Positions 51,978-64,000 of a DNA stretch of 64,000 nt are shown in pieces. A program made the translations under genes and the position numbers. This DNA comes from Pseudomonas bubulae (GTDB taxonomy: Bacteria > Pseudomonadota > Gammaproteobacteria > Pseudomonadales > Pseudomonadaceae). Below the pieces are notes generated by a model. That model had not been told where the DNA came from, did not search any database, and saw only the letters and a program-made list of their open reading frames with translations. How positions within the stretch are numbered: position 1 is the first letter of the stretch; each line of letters starts with the position of its first letter. The DNA lies in NCBI RefSeq assembly GCF_900618535.1, contig NZ_UYJA01000003.1, positions 496,001 through 560,000 of the forward strand. The letters are read 5' to 3'.

Positions 51978-53429
51978 GTGACCTCTATCTTCTGGTACGA
52001 CTACGAAACCACCGGTATCAACCCGCGCTGCGACCGGGCGGTGCAAGTGGCCGGCATCCGCACCGACCTTGAACTCAACGAGATTGATCAGCCGGTCAAC
52101 CTCTATTGTCAGCCAAGCGACGATATCCTCCCTCATCCCATGGCCTGCCTGATCACCGGCATCACGCCCGCTCGTCTCGAAGACAAAGGCCTGGGCGAAG
52201 CCGAGTTCATGACTCGCACCCATGCCCAGCTGGCCCTGCCCGGCACTTGCGGGGCGGGCTACAACTCGTTGCGCTTTGATGATGAGGTAACGCGCTACAG
52301 TCTCTACCGAAACTTCTTCGACCCTTATGCGCGTGAATGGCAGGGTGGCAACAGTCGCTGGGACCTCATTGATGTGGTGCGAACAGCCTATGCCCTGCGG
52401 CCTGAAGGCATCGTCTGGCCAGAGGAAGAGGGGCGGGTGACGCTCAAGCTTGAACGGTTGACGGCGGCTAACGGGATTGATCATGGCCAGGCCCACGATG
52501 CGTTGTCCGATGTACGGGCAACCATTGCGCTGGCCCGGCTGATTCGTGACAAACAACCCAAGTTATATGACTGGTTATTCCAGTTGCGCAGCAAACAACG
52601 TGTGCTTGATCAAATTCGGCTATTGCAGCCCATGCTGCATATCTCGGGGCGTTTTTCCGCGGCCAGACATTATGCCGGTGTGGTCTTGCCGCTGGGTTGG
52701 CACCCAAAGAATCGTAATGCTCTGATTGTCTACGACCTGCACTTAGACCCTCAGCCTTTACTGGAGATGGACGCCGCAGCGTTGCGCAAGATGCTCTATA
52801 CCCGGCGTGGAGATTTACCCGACGGTCAATTACCCATTGGGCTAAAGCTGATTCAAGTTAATCGTTGCCCGGTGGTCGCCCCCTTGAATGTAGTGCGTGC
52901 CCAGGACCAACAGCGATTGCAACTGGACATGGACCTCTATCACGCGCGAGCCCGGAGCCTTGTTGAGGCTCAGCAAGTTTGGCAGGAAAAGTTGTCGGCC
53001 ATTTATGCCCGCGAAGACTTTACCCCCAGTGAAGATCCGGAGCAGCAATTGTATGACGGGTTTATTGGCGATCGAGACCGTCGCCTGTGTGAGCAGGTCA
53101 GGCACAGTGACCCGGAGCAATTGGCCAAAGATACATGGCCATTTGATGATGAGCGCTTGCCCGAATTATTGTTTCGATACCGCGCCCGAAACTTTCCTCA
53201 TACCCTGAGTGAACAAGAACAGCAGCGTTGGCATATCTTCTGCCAGCAGCGTTTGTCGGATCCGGCCATGGGTGCGCCTTTGACCCTGGACAGCTTTATG
53301 CAGGCAGCAGATGAGCTGTCGCGCAGTGCCACGCCGGCCCAGCTAAAGCTTTTGGGCGAATGGCAGCGCTATGCCCAGGCATTGAGCCGGCGTGTCGGGC
53401 TGAGCCCGCCCGCCGAGAGTGCGGACTAA
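51978..53429 (+). CDS. sbcB: Exodeoxyribonuclease I
   Basis: 483 residues. DEDD exonuclease motifs: FWYDYETTGINP near 5, YNSLRFDDEVTRYSLYRNFF near 95 and HDALSDVRATIALARLI near 175. The C-terminal SH3-like and helical domains characteristic of ExoI follow. It degrades single-stranded DNA 3' to 5' and suppresses RecF-pathway intermediates. Starts at GTG 51978. sbcB next to mvaT and purU is the usual Pseudomonas order. Confidence 0.94.
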   Translation: MTSIFWYDYETTGINPRCDRAVQVAGIRTDLELNEIDQPVNLYCQPSDDILPHPMACLITGITPARLEDKGLGEAEFMTRTHAQLALPGTCGAGYNSLRFDDEVTRYSLYRNFFDPYAREWQGGNSRWDLIDVVRTAYALRPEGIVWPEEEGRVTLKLERLTAANGIDHGQAHDALSDVRATIALARLIRDKQPKLYDWLFQLRSKQRVLDQIRLLQPMLHISGRFSAARHYAGVVLPLGWHPKNRNALIVYDLHLDPQPLLEMDAAALRKMLYTRRGDLPDGQLPIGLKLIQVNRCPVVAPLNVVRAQDQQRLQLDMDLYHARARSLVEAQQVWQEKLSAIYAREDFTPSEDPEQQLYDGFIGDRDRRLCEQVRHSDPEQLAKDTWPFDDERLPELLFRYRARNFPHTLSEQEQQRWHIFCQQRLSDPAMGAPLTLDSFMQAADELSRSATPAQLKLLGEWQRYAQALSRRVGLSPPAESAD

Positions 53430-53441
53430 AACACAGGCAAT

Positions 53442-53469
53442 AAAAAACGCCAGCATGCTGGCGTTTTTT
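53442..53469. terminator. Terminator between sbcB and mvaT
   Basis: AAAAAACGCCAGCATGCTGG and its mirror ending GCGTTTTTT: a perfect palindrome with U-runs on both strands, serving convergent genes. Confidence 0.9.
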
Positions 53470-53505
53470 AGTGGCATCGCAAAATAGTTGCGGGCCCGGT
53501 GTCAC

Positions 53506-53883
53506 TTAGTCGAGCAAAGTAGCCCAGCCTTCAACCACGTCGCCGCCCCACTTGGCTTTCCACTCTTTCAGAGTTTTGTGGTTGCCACCTTTGGTTTCAA
53601 TCACTTCACCATTGTGTGGGTTTTTGTATTGTTTAACCTTACGGGCACGTTTGGTGCCGGTGGTTTTAACAACGCCGCGAGGTGCTTTGCTAACTTTGGA
53701 TTCCGGATCCAGCAGAGCGATGATATCGCGTAGCGATTTTTGGTATTCGCCCATCAGCGTGCGCAGTTTGCCTTCAAATTCCAGCTCGGTTTGAAGTTTG
53801 TCGTCTTCGGACAGGTTCTTCAGGCGGGCTTGCAGTTCTTTGATGGCTTCTTCGGTTGCACGATATTCGTTGATCAAGGACAT
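53506..53883 (-). CDS. mvaT: MvaT-family H-NS-like nucleoid protein
   Basis: 125 residues. The N-terminal coiled-coil (MSLINEYRATEEAIKELQAR and following) drives oligomerisation. The C-terminal DNA-binding part has KQYKNPHNGEVIETKGGNHK and TLKEWKAKWGGDVVEGWA. MvaT silences A+T-rich, often foreign, DNA in Pseudomonas, which is relevant to the A+T-rich island and the 35-36 kb genes here. Preceded by an A+T-rich promoter region of about 350 bases. Confidence 0.95.
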   Translation of the reverse strand: MSLINEYRATEEAIKELQARLKNLSEDDKLQTELEFEGKLRTLMGEYQKSLRDIIALLDPESKVSKAPRGVVKTTGTKRARKVKQYKNPHNGEVIETKGGNHKTLKEWKAKWGGDVVEGWATLLD

Positions 53884-54232
53884 GAGGATAACCTTATGTT
53901 GAAAAGGATGTCAGGGAGACAGTGGCGCAATAGTAGTCAGACAGTTACTGCAAGTAAACATGAAAGGGCTATTTAATTTAAAATTTTATTCATTAACTTT
54001 GCCCTCGAGAATATGCGCGCTATTAAATACACCGCGCTACAGTGAGGTTAATATGGACGATCAATAACATCGGCAAGTGTCCGTCCATTGCAGTGCAGGC
54101 CACGTCGATGCTGGTGTGGCACCTTTGGTGCGCGACCCGATGGCGCAGGTGCCGAGCAGTAACGAATACTGCAGTTTTGCTGCGCACTCGCTAGAATGGC
54201 GGCCTTAGTAAAGTTTTTGGAGTTTTCCCCTC
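53884..54232. other. Divergent promoter region mvaT/purU
   Basis: About 350 bases with an A+T-rich core (53960-54040) on the mvaT side and a TAGAAT -10-like hexamer at about 54191 on the purU side. No gene seen. Confidence 0.5.
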
Positions 54233-55081
54233 ATGCGCACTTTTCGGTTGGTGATTGCGTGCCCCGACGGCGTCGGCATTGTCGCCAAGGTCAGCAATTT
54301 CCTTGCCTCCCACAATGGCTGGATCACTGAAGCAAGCCACCACTCGGACGACCAGAGCGGTTGGTTCTTTATGCGTCACGAGATTCGTGCCGATTCCCTG
54401 CCGTTCGGGCTGGAGGCGTTTCGTGAGGCATTTGCCCCGATCGCCGAAGAGTTCTCGATGGAGTGGCGCATTACCGATACGGCGCAGAAAAAACGCGTGG
54501 TATTGATGGCGAGCCGCGAATCCCACTGCCTGGCAGATCTGCTGCACCGCTGGCACAGCGATGAACTGGACTGCGATATTTCCTGCGTGATCTCCAATCA
54601 CGACGACCTGCGCAGCATGGTCGAGTGGCATGGCATCCCGTTCTATCACGTACCGGTTGACCCGAAGAACAAGGAGCCGGCTTTCGCCGAAGTCTCGCGT
54701 CTGGTCAAGCACCATGCTGCCGAAGTGGTGGTACTGGCCCGTTACATGCAAATCCTGCCACCTGACCTGTGCAGCGAATATGCCGGCCAGGTCATCAATA
54801 TCCACCACAGCTTCCTGCCGTCGTTTGTCGGCGCCAAGCCTTATCACCAGGCCTCGATGCGGGGCGTGAAGCTGATCGGTGCAACCTGCCATTATGTGAC
54901 TGAAGAGCTGGATGCCGGTCCTATCATCGAGCAGGACGTGGTACGTGTCAGCCACAGTGACAGCATTGAGGATATGGTGCGTTTCGGCCGTGATGTCGAG
55001 AAAATGGTACTGGCCCGTGGCTTGCGTTATCACCTTGAAGATCGCGTGCTGGTGCATGGCAACAAGACTGTAGTGTTCTGA
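54233..55081 (+). CDS. purU: Formyltetrahydrofolate deformylase
   Basis: 282 residues. An N-terminal ACT domain (about 5-85: RLVIACPDGVGIVAKVSNFL) is followed by a formyl-transferase catalytic domain with the conserved Asn, His and Asp in INIHHSFLPSFVGAKPYHQA, GATCHYVTEELDAGPIIEQD. It hydrolyses 10-formyl-THF to formate and THF, supplying formate and balancing one-carbon pools; activity is usually Met/Gly controlled. Downstream of the divergent mvaT. Confidence 0.95.
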   Translation: MRTFRLVIACPDGVGIVAKVSNFLASHNGWITEASHHSDDQSGWFFMRHEIRADSLPFGLEAFREAFAPIAEEFSMEWRITDTAQKKRVVLMASRESHCLADLLHRWHSDELDCDISCVISNHDDLRSMVEWHGIPFYHVPVDPKNKEPAFAEVSRLVKHHAAEVVVLARYMQILPPDLCSEYAGQVINIHHSFLPSFVGAKPYHQASMRGVKLIGATCHYVTEELDAGPIIEQDVVRVSHSDSIEDMVRFGRDVEKMVLARGLRYHLEDRVLVHGNKTVVF

Positions 55082-55088
55082 TCGACAC

Positions 55089-55113
55089 CGTGGGAGCGAG
55101 CCTGCTCGCGAAG
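55089..55113. repeat. Single REP half-site
   Basis: CGTGGGAGCGAGCCTGCTCG without an inverted partner, between purU and the small gene. Confidence 0.65.
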
Positions 55114-55133
55114 GATTGCCGGCGGAGGATGTG

Positions 55134-55313
55134 ATGAGCGATCCACTCGACAAGGCGACATCCAGTGCTCCACCGACCTTGGGTGAGGGCTGTCTGAGTC
55201 GCTATGACCCGGATGCCCTCAGCCCCGAGGACGGCACCGACTTCCCCGGTGCCGCCGAGCTTTGGGCGCAGGAGCTAGACGCTGCAGGCATGCAGCGTGT
55301 GTCTGAAGCCTAA
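55134..55313 (+). CDS. Small acidic hypothetical protein
   Basis: 59 residues, Asp/Glu/Pro-rich ([20 protein letters not shown]), no membrane segment. ATG 55134 follows GGAGGATG at good distance. The stop overlaps the chemoreceptor stop by four bases on the opposite strand. Acidic small proteins with repeated DPD-like patterns are common orphan genes in Pseudomonas. Not otherwise recognised. Confidence 0.5.
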   Translation: MSDPLDKATSSAPPTLGEGCLSRYDPDALSPEDGTDFPGAAELWAQELDAAGMQRVSEA

Positions 55314-57199
55314 ATCCTGAAACTGCCCACCAGATGCTTCAGGCGGGCAGCCTGCTGTTCCAGATCGGAACACGCGCGAAGGGTTGATTGAAGGTTTTCG
55401 ACGCCTTCCTGATTCAGCGTATTGATCTCGGTAATGTCCATATTGATCGACTCGACCACCGAGGTTTGTTCCTCGGTTGCCGTGGCGACAGACTGGTTCA
55501 TGCCGTCGATTTCACCAATGCGTTCGGTCACGCTGATCAGGCGCTCGCCCGCGCGGTTGGCGATTTCCACGCTGTCCTGGCTGTGACGCTGGCTTTCTTC
55601 CATGGTGCTCACTGAGCCTCGGGCACTGATCTGCAATTCTTCGATCATTTTCTGCACTTGCTGCGCCGATTCCTGGGTGCGGTGTGCCAGGTTGCGCACT
55701 TCATCGGCGACCACGGCAAAGCCACGCCCGGCTTCGCCAGCACGAGCTGCTTCAATGGCGGCGTTAAGGGCCAGCAGGTTGGTTTGCTGGGAAATGCTGG
55801 TAATCACCTCCAGGATTTGACCGATATTCACCGTCTTGTCGTTAAGCGACTCGATATGACCGCTGGAAGTGCCAAGCATTTGCGACAGCTTCTGCATCGA
55901 GCTGATACTGCGTTCGACCACTTCCTGGCCTTCCTCGGCAAGGCTGCGTGCATCGCTGGCCTGGTGCGAGGCCTGGGCGGCGTTGCGGGCGATCTCCTGT
56001 GCGGCGGCGCCCAGTTCGTTGATAGCAGCGGCGACGCTACTGGTGCGGCTGGCCTGTTCGTCAGAGTTGAGCATCGATGAGTTGGAAGCGCTGACAACCC
56101 GCAGGACCACCTCGTTGACCTGGCCGGTGGCCGAGGCCACTTCGCTGATGGAAGCGTGAATGCGCTCGACAAAACGGTTGAATGCGCTGCCCAGGGTACC
56201 GAATTCATCCTGGGACTCCACCACCAGGCGGCGCGTCAGGTCGCCTTCGCCTTCGGCAATATTCTGCATGGCGCGGGTCATCACGTGCAGCGGTTGCATC
56301 AGCAGGCGAATCAACAGGCCGAGCAGGGCGATGATCGAAGCCACGGCGATAACCGTGGCAATGATTGCCGACGTACGGAACTCACTGAGCGCTGCGAAAG
56401 CCTGCTGCTTGTCAACCGACAGGCCGATGTACCAGTTGGCTGAGCCCAGCCCTTTGATCGGGGTGAAGCTTACGATCCGGGTTTTGCCATTGGCCTGGAT
56501 CTCGCTGAACGCAGTGGTGATCGCGGGAGTGTCCTGCGGATAGATGTCCTTCAGGTTCCTGGTGGCCAGGCTCTTGTCCGGGTGCACCAGGATTTCGCCG
56601 TCGGCATTGATCAGAAAGGCGTAACCCATGCCGTTGAAATTCAGCGCGTTGATGCTGTCGGTGATGGCTTGCAGGGTCATGTCGGCGCCGACCACACCCA
56701 GGGTTTGAGAGCCCTTTTTTACCGGGGCCGCGATGGTAATGACCATCTGTCCGGTGGCAGCATCTATATAGGGTTTGGTCAGGCTGGAGCTGCTGCTGTT
56801 GAACGCATCCTTGTACCAGGGCCGGGTGCGCGGGTCGTAGCCGTCAGGCATCTTGCTGTCAGGGCGAATGGTAAATCCGCCTTGGCTGTCACCAAAATAA
56901 ACCGACATAAAGGTACTGCTCAGGGTTTTTTGTTCCAGCAGGCTGGCCACCTGGGCGGGCTCTGGAGTCAGGGCGATGGATTCAGCGAGGTTTTGCGCCA
57001 GCAGGATCCGGCCACCGAGCCAGGTCTGAATGTTATTGGCCGTGACACTGCCCATCTCGTGCAGGTAGTTGTCCAGGTTGTTGCGGATGGCGTTGCGTTG
57101 CAAGTAGTCGTTATACAGCGTAAATAGCGAAAAGGCGGCTATTACGATCAGGGACGCGGCAAGCAGGATTTTATGACTGAAACGCAGGTTTTTATTCAT
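55310..57199 (-). CDS. Methyl-accepting chemotaxis protein, dCache amino-acid type (Pct/McpG-like)
   Basis: 629 residues. Membrane helix 10-30, periplasmic double-Cache domain (about 35-275), second helix ([20 protein letters not shown]), HAMP and the cytoplasmic signalling hairpin with [20 protein letters not shown]. The ligand pocket shows the amino-acid-binding dCache signature: [11 protein letters not shown] (R, W, Y), then [10 protein letters not shown] and VVGADMTL (Asp). P. aeruginosa keeps the amino-acid receptors PctA-C near purU; from memory, P. putida McpG (GABA) sits in the same place. Ligand therefore probably an amino acid or GABA. Confidence 0.92.
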   Translation of the reverse strand: MNKNLRFSHKILLAASLIVIAAFSLFTLYNDYLQRNAIRNNLDNYLHEMGSVTANNIQTWLGGRILLAQNLAESIALTPEPAQVASLLEQKTLSSTFMSVYFGDSQGGFTIRPDSKMPDGYDPRTRPWYKDAFNSSSSSLTKPYIDAATGQMVITIAAPVKKGSQTLGVVGADMTLQAITDSINALNFNGMGYAFLINADGEILVHPDKSLATRNLKDIYPQDTPAITTAFSEIQANGKTRIVSFTPIKGLGSANWYIGLSVDKQQAFAALSEFRTSAIIATVIAVASIIALLGLLIRLLMQPLHVMTRAMQNIAEGEGDLTRRLVVESQDEFGTLGSAFNRFVERIHASISEVASATGQVNEVVLRVVSASNSSMLNSDEQASRTSSVAAAINELGAAAQEIARNAAQASHQASDARSLAEEGQEVVERSISSMQKLSQMLGTSSGHIESLNDKTVNIGQILEVITSISQQTNLLALNAAIEAARAGEAGRGFAVVADEVRNLAHRTQESAQQVQKMIEELQISARGSVSTMEESQRHSQDSVEIANRAGERLISVTERIGEIDGMNQSVATATEEQTSVVESINMDITEINTLNQEGVENLQSTLRACSDLEQQAARLKHLVGSFRI

Positions 57200-57394
57200 G
57201 GCTTGAAGGGTCCGCTAAGGTCTAAAAGTGTGCGACATACACTCTGGTAAAACGCGCGCTCTACACAGCACTGCCTGAACAGGGCAAGTTGGCTGTTGAT
57301 CAAGCCGCTTTACCACGCTAAATCCGGTTTTATGTGGTCTAGCATTCAGTGTGTATCGACCCGCGATCGCTAAAGATTAATCAAAGGTGGCAAA

Positions 57395-58879
57395 ATGCCT
57401 GACTCTTCTGCTCTAGTAATCGGCGCTGACCTTTCGGCTCAGCCCATCGCGCAGTCCTTGCGCCTGGCCAATCGCCACGGTTTAGTGGCGGGAGCCACGG
57501 GCACGGGTAAAACCGTTACGCTTCAGCGGCTGGCTGAACAGTTCAGTGATGCCGGGGTGGCCGTCTTCGCCGCCGACATCAAGGGTGACTTGTGCGGCCT
57601 GGGTGCGGCCGGCAATCCCCAGGGCAAGATTGCCGAACGGATCGCGGGAATGCCCTGGCTCAATTACCAGCCCAAGGCCTATCCGGTTACTTTGTGGGAT
57701 ATCCAGGGCAAGATGGGTCACCCATTGCGCACGACCCTGAGTGACATGGGGCCGTTGCTGCTGGGCAGCCTGCTGGAGCTGACCGACAGCCAGCAGTCGG
57801 CCCTCTATGCCGCCTTCAAGGTGGCGGATCGGGAAGGGTTGTTGCTGCTTGACCTTAAAGACCTCAAGGCACTGCTCAATCACCTGCGTGACAACCCACA
57901 AGTGCTTGGCGATGACGCGGCCCTGATGACCACGGGCTCCAGCCAGGCGTTGTTGCGCCGTCTGGCAACCCTTGAGCAGCAGGGTGCAGAAGCCCTGTTT
58001 GGTGAGCCGGCACTGCAGCTCGACGATATTTTGCAGCCCGCCAGCGACGGGCGCGGGCAGATCCATCTGCTCGATGCCAGCCGCCTGGTGCATGAAGCGC
58101 CCAAGGTCTACGCAACGTTTCTGTTGTGGTTGCTGGCGGAGCTTTTCGAACAGTTGCCCGAGCGCGGCGATGCAGACAAGCCTTTACTGGCGCTGTTTTT
58201 CGACGAAGCGCATCTGTTGTTTGCCGGTACGCCAAAAGCATTGCAGGACCGGCTGGAACAAGTGGTCAGGTTGATTCGTTCCAAGGGTGTAGGGGTGTAT
58301 TTCGTCACTCAATCACCGGCGGACTTGCCCGATACGGTGCTGGCACAGTTGGGGTTGCGTATCCAGCACGGGCTGCGGGCCTTTACGGCCAAAGAGCAGA
58401 AATCCCTGAAAGCTGTGGCAGACGGCTTTCGCCCCAATCCGGCATTCAGCGCGCTGGCCGTACTGACGGAGCTGGGCACGGGGGAGGCTCTGGTGGGCAT
58501 GCTTGAGGAAAAAGGCACGCCGGCGATGGTTCAGCGGGTGCTGATTGCGCCACCGCAATCGCGTATAGGCCCGCTGACGGAGGCCGAAAGGGCTGCATTG
58601 ATCAGCCGTTCAGCGCTGCAGGGGCGTTATGACAAGCCCGTTGATCGAGAGTCGGCTTATGAAATCCTCATGGCCCGCAAAGGCGTGGCGCCGCAAGATC
58701 AGGCGCAGACACAGGCTGCACAGCACGAGCCGGGGTTTCTTGATCAGGCGGGAGACTTTTTGGGCACGACAGCAGGCAAGGCCTTGCAGTCGATGGCGCG
58801 TCAGGCGGCGGGTCAGATGGGCCGTCAGCTGGTGCGCGGGCTGTTGGGGTCGTTACTGGGTAACAGCAAGCGCAAATAA
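57395..58879 (+). CDS. HerA-like ATPase, DUF853 (YjgR)
   Basis: 494 residues. Walker A GATGTGKTVTLQ near 33 and Walker B LLALFFDEAHLLF near 270, followed by the arginine/sensor region VRLIRSKGVGVYFVTQSPAD. The C-terminal helical part is Gln/Gly-rich (LQSMARQAAGQMGRQLVRGL). The family is related to HerA/FtsK hexameric translocases, but its role in bacteria is unclear. Single gene convergent with dciA, separated by a REP hairpin. Confidence 0.9.
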   Translation: MPDSSALVIGADLSAQPIAQSLRLANRHGLVAGATGTGKTVTLQRLAEQFSDAGVAVFAADIKGDLCGLGAAGNPQGKIAERIAGMPWLNYQPKAYPVTLWDIQGKMGHPLRTTLSDMGPLLLGSLLELTDSQQSALYAAFKVADREGLLLLDLKDLKALLNHLRDNPQVLGDDAALMTTGSSQALLRRLATLEQQGAEALFGEPALQLDDILQPASDGRGQIHLLDASRLVHEAPKVYATFLLWLLAELFEQLPERGDADKPLLALFFDEAHLLFAGTPKALQDRLEQVVRLIRSKGVGVYFVTQSPADLPDTVLAQLGLRIQHGLRAFTAKEQKSLKAVADGFRPNPAFSALAVLTELGTGEALVGMLEEKGTPAMVQRVLIAPPQSRIGPLTEAERAALISRSALQGRYDKPVDRESAYEILMARKGVAPQDQAQTQAAQHEPGFLDQAGDFLGTTAGKALQSMARQAAGQMGRQLVRGLLGSLLGNSKRK

Positions 58880-58895
58880 ATAACAAGACTGCAAC

Positions 58896-58923
58896 TGTGG
58901 GAGCGAGCAGGCTCGCTCCCACA
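58896..58923. repeat. Compact REP palindrome, terminator-like
   Basis: TGTGGGAGCGAGC, two bases, GCTCGCTCCCACA: perfect 13-base arms. It lies between convergent genes and probably ends both transcripts. Confidence 0.8.
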
Positions 58924-58943
58924 ATGGGGCTTGATCAGGAGGA

Positions 58944-59402
58944 TCAGTCGGGTTTTGGCCGCGCGTGGCTGGCCAGGCGTTCAAGGGCCGCGCGCAAGGC
59001 CGGGTCGGTAATGCCATCGGCCGTTGCCTGGATGGTCTGGGCGGCATCGACGGACAAATCCAGCGTATGCCCCGCGACCTTGGCCTGTACCGTGGGCGGC
59101 TGCACCTTGAACAAAATGCGGGTCAGGCTGGCGAACTCGTCGAATGCCTGCAGTTGGCGCAGCAGGCGCTTTTGCTGATAGCGCAGGCGAGTGGCCCAAT
59201 GGCCGTCGGTCACGATCAGCAACAAACTCCCTTCACGCCATGAGGCAACGTGACAATGCTCCCGTGCAGCGGGCTGAAGCTGGCTTTCAAGCAGGCGTTG
59301 CAGGTGTGCCAGGCGCTTGGCATGGCCGAAAATAGCTTTTAGGGGCTTGGCCTCGCGGAGCAGGACGGAGGGTGCCCGTGCTGGATGTGGGCGAAATGCC
59401 AT
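58944..59402 (-). CDS. dciA: DciA-type helicase-loading protein (DUF721)
   Basis: 152 residues. The DUF721 core is FGHAKRLAHLQRLLESQLQP with REHCHVASWREGSLLLIVTD and a LRYQQKRLLRQLQ helix. DciA loads the replicative helicase DnaB in bacteria lacking DnaC. ATG 59402 begins MAFRPHPARAPS; the longer frame is leader. Next to secA as in other pseudomonads; there lpxC usually sits on the far side, whereas here the HerA-like gene does. Confidence 0.88.
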   Translation of the reverse strand: MAFRPHPARAPSVLLREAKPLKAIFGHAKRLAHLQRLLESQLQPAAREHCHVASWREGSLLLIVTDGHWATRLRYQQKRLLRQLQAFDEFASLTRILFKVQPPTVQAKVAGHTLDLSVDAAQTIQATADGITDPALRAALERLASHARPKPD

Positions 59403-59709
59403 GTTCAAACACCTGATAAAACAGAGCTGCAATCTTAGCAGATGCCTGCCTCTCACTGGTCCGGGCTAAGGTAAATCTGAATTTATTTATGAAATCAATG
59501 AGTAACTTCTTGTGCAAACGGGTTGAAGTTCAGCAAAAAGCCCTTATTTTAGGGAGGCCCCTTCACAACGCAGTACCAGTATCGTGGAATAACGCCACTT
59601 TCCTCACCGCCGTTTCCGGGTAGAATGCTCGTTCGCATGCGGCCATCAGGGCTGCTCGGGCGACTCTCGGGGCCGCCCTCCATCCCTATGTGTGGAAGAT
59701 CCTGCCGAT
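59403..59709. other. dciA-secA divergent region
   Basis: About 307 bases. A TAGAAT -10-like hexamer at about 59621 precedes a G+C-rich stem (GCGGCC … GGCCGC, 59640-59678) in the secA leader. No gene seen. Confidence 0.5.
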
Positions 59710-62463
<2,754 letters not shown>

Positions 62464-62490
62464 AGCCCGCTTCACCTGCTGAAACACCTG

Positions 62491-62523
62491 CGCCGCGACC
62501 GGCATTAGCCGTCGCGGCGTTTT
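62491..62523 (+). terminator. secA terminator
   Basis: CGCCGCGAC / GTCGCGGCG stem, then GTTTT, 28 bases after the secA stop. Confidence 0.82.
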
Positions 62524-62578
62524 ACCATTGAATTCCCGTCCTTTTGCGGCGGCGCACAGAACTTTTTAGGAGCGCGTC

Positions 62579-63796
62579 ATGGCTGTTGGTCTTGGTCCTT
62601 TGCCTGTTTTGCACCCGGTGGCCGGTTTTGAACTGGGTATCGCTTCTGCCGGTATCAAGCGCGCAGGGCGCAAGGACGTGGTGATTATGCGCTGCGCCGA
62701 AGGCTCCAGCGTGGCGGGTGTTTTCACCCTGAATGCGTTTTGCGCGGCCCCTGTGATTCTGGCCAAACAACGTGTGCAAGGCCCGGTTCGCTATTTGCTG
62801 ACCAACACGGGCAATGCCAACGCCGGTACCGGTGAGCCGGGGCTGATCGCTGCAACCCGGACCTGCGCCAGGCTGGCTGAACTGACCGGCGTTGATGCCA
62901 GTGCCGTGCTGCCGTATTCCACCGGGGTGATCGGCGAGCCGCTGCCTGTCGAGAAGATCGAAGGCGCATTGCAAGCCGCGCTGGACGATTTGTCCGAGAA
63001 CAACTGGGCCGAGGCTGCAACCGGCATCATGACCACCGACACCCTGCCAAAGGGTGCCAGCCGTCAGTTCGAGCATGAAGGCGTAACCATCACCGTGACC
63101 GGTATCAGCAAGGGTGCGGGCATGATTCGTCCAAATATGGCCACCATGCTGGGCTACATCGCCACCGACGCCAAAGTTGCCCGCGACGTGTTGCAAAACC
63201 TGCTGCTCGACGGTGCGAACAAGTCGTTCAACCGCATCACTATCGATGGCGATACTTCGACCAACGACTGCTGCATGCTGATTGCCACCGGCAAGGCTGC
63301 CCTGCCTGAAATTACAGAAGCCAGCGGCCCGCTGTTTGCCGCGTTGAAACGGGCGGTGCTGGAAGTCTGCATGGAGGTGGCGCAGGCCATCGTGCGTGAC
63401 GGTGAGGGTGCGACCAAGTTTGTCACCGTTGAAGTAAATGGCGGCGCCAATCACCAGGAGTGCCTGGACGTGGGGTACACCGTTGCACACTCGCCGCTGA
63501 TCAAGACCGCGCTGTTTGCCTCGGACCCGAACTGGGGCCGCATTCTGGCTGCAGTGGGCCGCGCAGGCGTGCCGGATCTGGACGTCAGCAAGATTGACGT
63601 GTTCCTGGGTGAAGTGTGCATTGCCAGCGGCGGCGCCCGTTCGGCCACTTACACCGAAGAGCAGGGCTCGGCAGTGATGGCTCGCGAAGAAATCACCATC
63701 CGCATCGAATTGGGTCGTGGTACCTGCAGCGAGACTATCTGGACCACTGACCTGTCCCACGAATACGTGAAAATCAACGCCGAGTACCGTACCTAA
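62579..63796 (+). CDS. argJ: Bifunctional ornithine acetyltransferase / N-acetylglutamate synthase
   Basis: 405 residues. Self-cleavage occurs before the nucleophile Thr in RPNMATMLGY near residue 190, preceded by the conserved KGAGMI. Also present: LLTNTGNANAGTGEPGLIAA, STGVIGEPLPVEKI, GDTSTNDCCML and DPNWGRILAAVGRAGV. It recycles the acetyl group in arginine synthesis. AGGAGCG precedes ATG. secA-argJ-GST is the standard Pseudomonas order. Confidence 0.96.
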   Translation: MAVGLGPLPVLHPVAGFELGIASAGIKRAGRKDVVIMRCAEGSSVAGVFTLNAFCAAPVILAKQRVQGPVRYLLTNTGNANAGTGEPGLIAATRTCARLAELTGVDASAVLPYSTGVIGEPLPVEKIEGALQAALDDLSENNWAEAATGIMTTDTLPKGASRQFEHEGVTITVTGISKGAGMIRPNMATMLGYIATDAKVARDVLQNLLLDGANKSFNRITIDGDTSTNDCCMLIATGKAALPEITEASGPLFAALKRAVLEVCMEVAQAIVRDGEGATKFVTVEVNGGANHQECLDVGYTVAHSPLIKTALFASDPNWGRILAAVGRAGVPDLDVSKIDVFLGEVCIASGGARSATYTEEQGSAVMAREEITIRIELGRGTCSETIWTTDLSHEYVKINAEYRT

Positions 63797-63897
63797 GTCG
63801 TCTCGACATCACGGGGTTGTCAGCCGATCCTGCGCGGGCAGCACCGTGATGCCTTGAGGGCATCAGATTTACCCCCTAATTCTCAAGGTGTCTGTGT

Positions 63898-64000
63898 ATG
63901 AGCTTCCACCTGATCATTGGCGACAAGTTGCACTCTTCGTGGTCCCTGCGTGGCGCGCTGGCGCTGGATCTGGCGGGTGCTGCCTACACCGAGACACTGA
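63898..64000 (+). CDS. Glutathione S-transferase-like protein (5' end only)
   Basis: The first 34 codons are visible: SFHLIIGDKLHSSWSLRGAL, a thioredoxin-fold N-terminal strand and the Ser-rich glutathione-contact loop (HSSWSLR) of GSTs. AAGGTG precedes ATG 63898. The homologue beside argJ in P. aeruginosa is annotated as a GST. The rest lies outside the window. Confidence 0.8.
   Translation, partial: MSFHLIIGDKLHSSWSLRGALALDLAGAAYTETL

Overview
The window is chromosomal DNA of a fluorescent-group Pseudomonas. The evidence is the flagellar block (flgZ-flgN-flgM-flgA-cheV-cheR-flgBCDE), an MvaT-type nucleoid protein, the sbcB/mvaT/purU/chemoreceptor neighbourhood, dciA-secA-argJ-GST, and many REP elements of the 'TGTGGGAGCGGGCTTGCTCGCGA' type. 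Most genes are housekeeping or ordinary accessory genes of the genus. I found no tRNA, rRNA, CRISPR array, IS element, integrase or prophage.

Layout. 0-6 kb: end of a GntR/FCD regulator, a REC-EAL response regulator, a periplasmic histidine acid phosphatase, a glutamine-synthetase-family ligase and an MFS permease. 6-14 kb: flagellar and chemotaxis genes with a sigma28 promoter before flgM and a textbook sigma54 promoter before flgB; flgF onward is not here. 14-17.8 kb: a translationally coupled codB-pucR-codA operon whose deaminase carries Ser where E. coli CodA has Asp314. 18.1-21.4 kb: two divergent genes that look like type III effectors. One lies behind a perfect HrpL-type hrp box and is broken by a 7-bp tandem duplication. 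21.4-27.1 kb: a visibly A+T-rich 5.6-kb insert bounded by 115-bp direct repeats of the 3' end of nrdA plus its terminator. It holds a LuxR solo, a YfiH-like protein and a four-gene operon (alpha/beta hydrolase, methyltransferase with an in-frame TGA, arginyltransferase-like protein, MFS exporter) that resembles a small natural-product locus. 27-30 kb: nrdA with tandem NrdR boxes.

30.6-39 kb: periplasmic beta-glucosidase BglX, a LemA/TPM membrane-protein trio, a GerE-only mini regulator with a membrane protein of unknown function, a methyltransferase, a DJ-1/PfpI protein and a ribbon-helix-helix protein. 39.2-43.4 kb: a FecI/FecR/TonB-transducer iron signalling unit behind a Fur-like box. 43.5-51.9 kb: YegP, a DUF4917 SIR2-like protein, an iron alcohol dehydrogenase, class I fumarase, a ferredoxin reductase, pyruvate kinase, a lipoprotein and a PilZ protein. 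52-64 kb: conserved core (sbcB, mvaT, purU, amino-acid chemoreceptor, HerA-like ATPase, dciA, secA, argJ, start of a GST).

The least ordinary stretch is 18.1-27.1 kb, between codB and nrdA. It combines effector-like genes, a HrpL promoter signature, the nrdA-end duplication and a LuxR-linked cluster. No secretion apparatus, hrpL, luxI or nrdB is in the window, so partners must lie elsewhere if these genes are functional. Family calls come from recognising motifs by eye; no database search was run.
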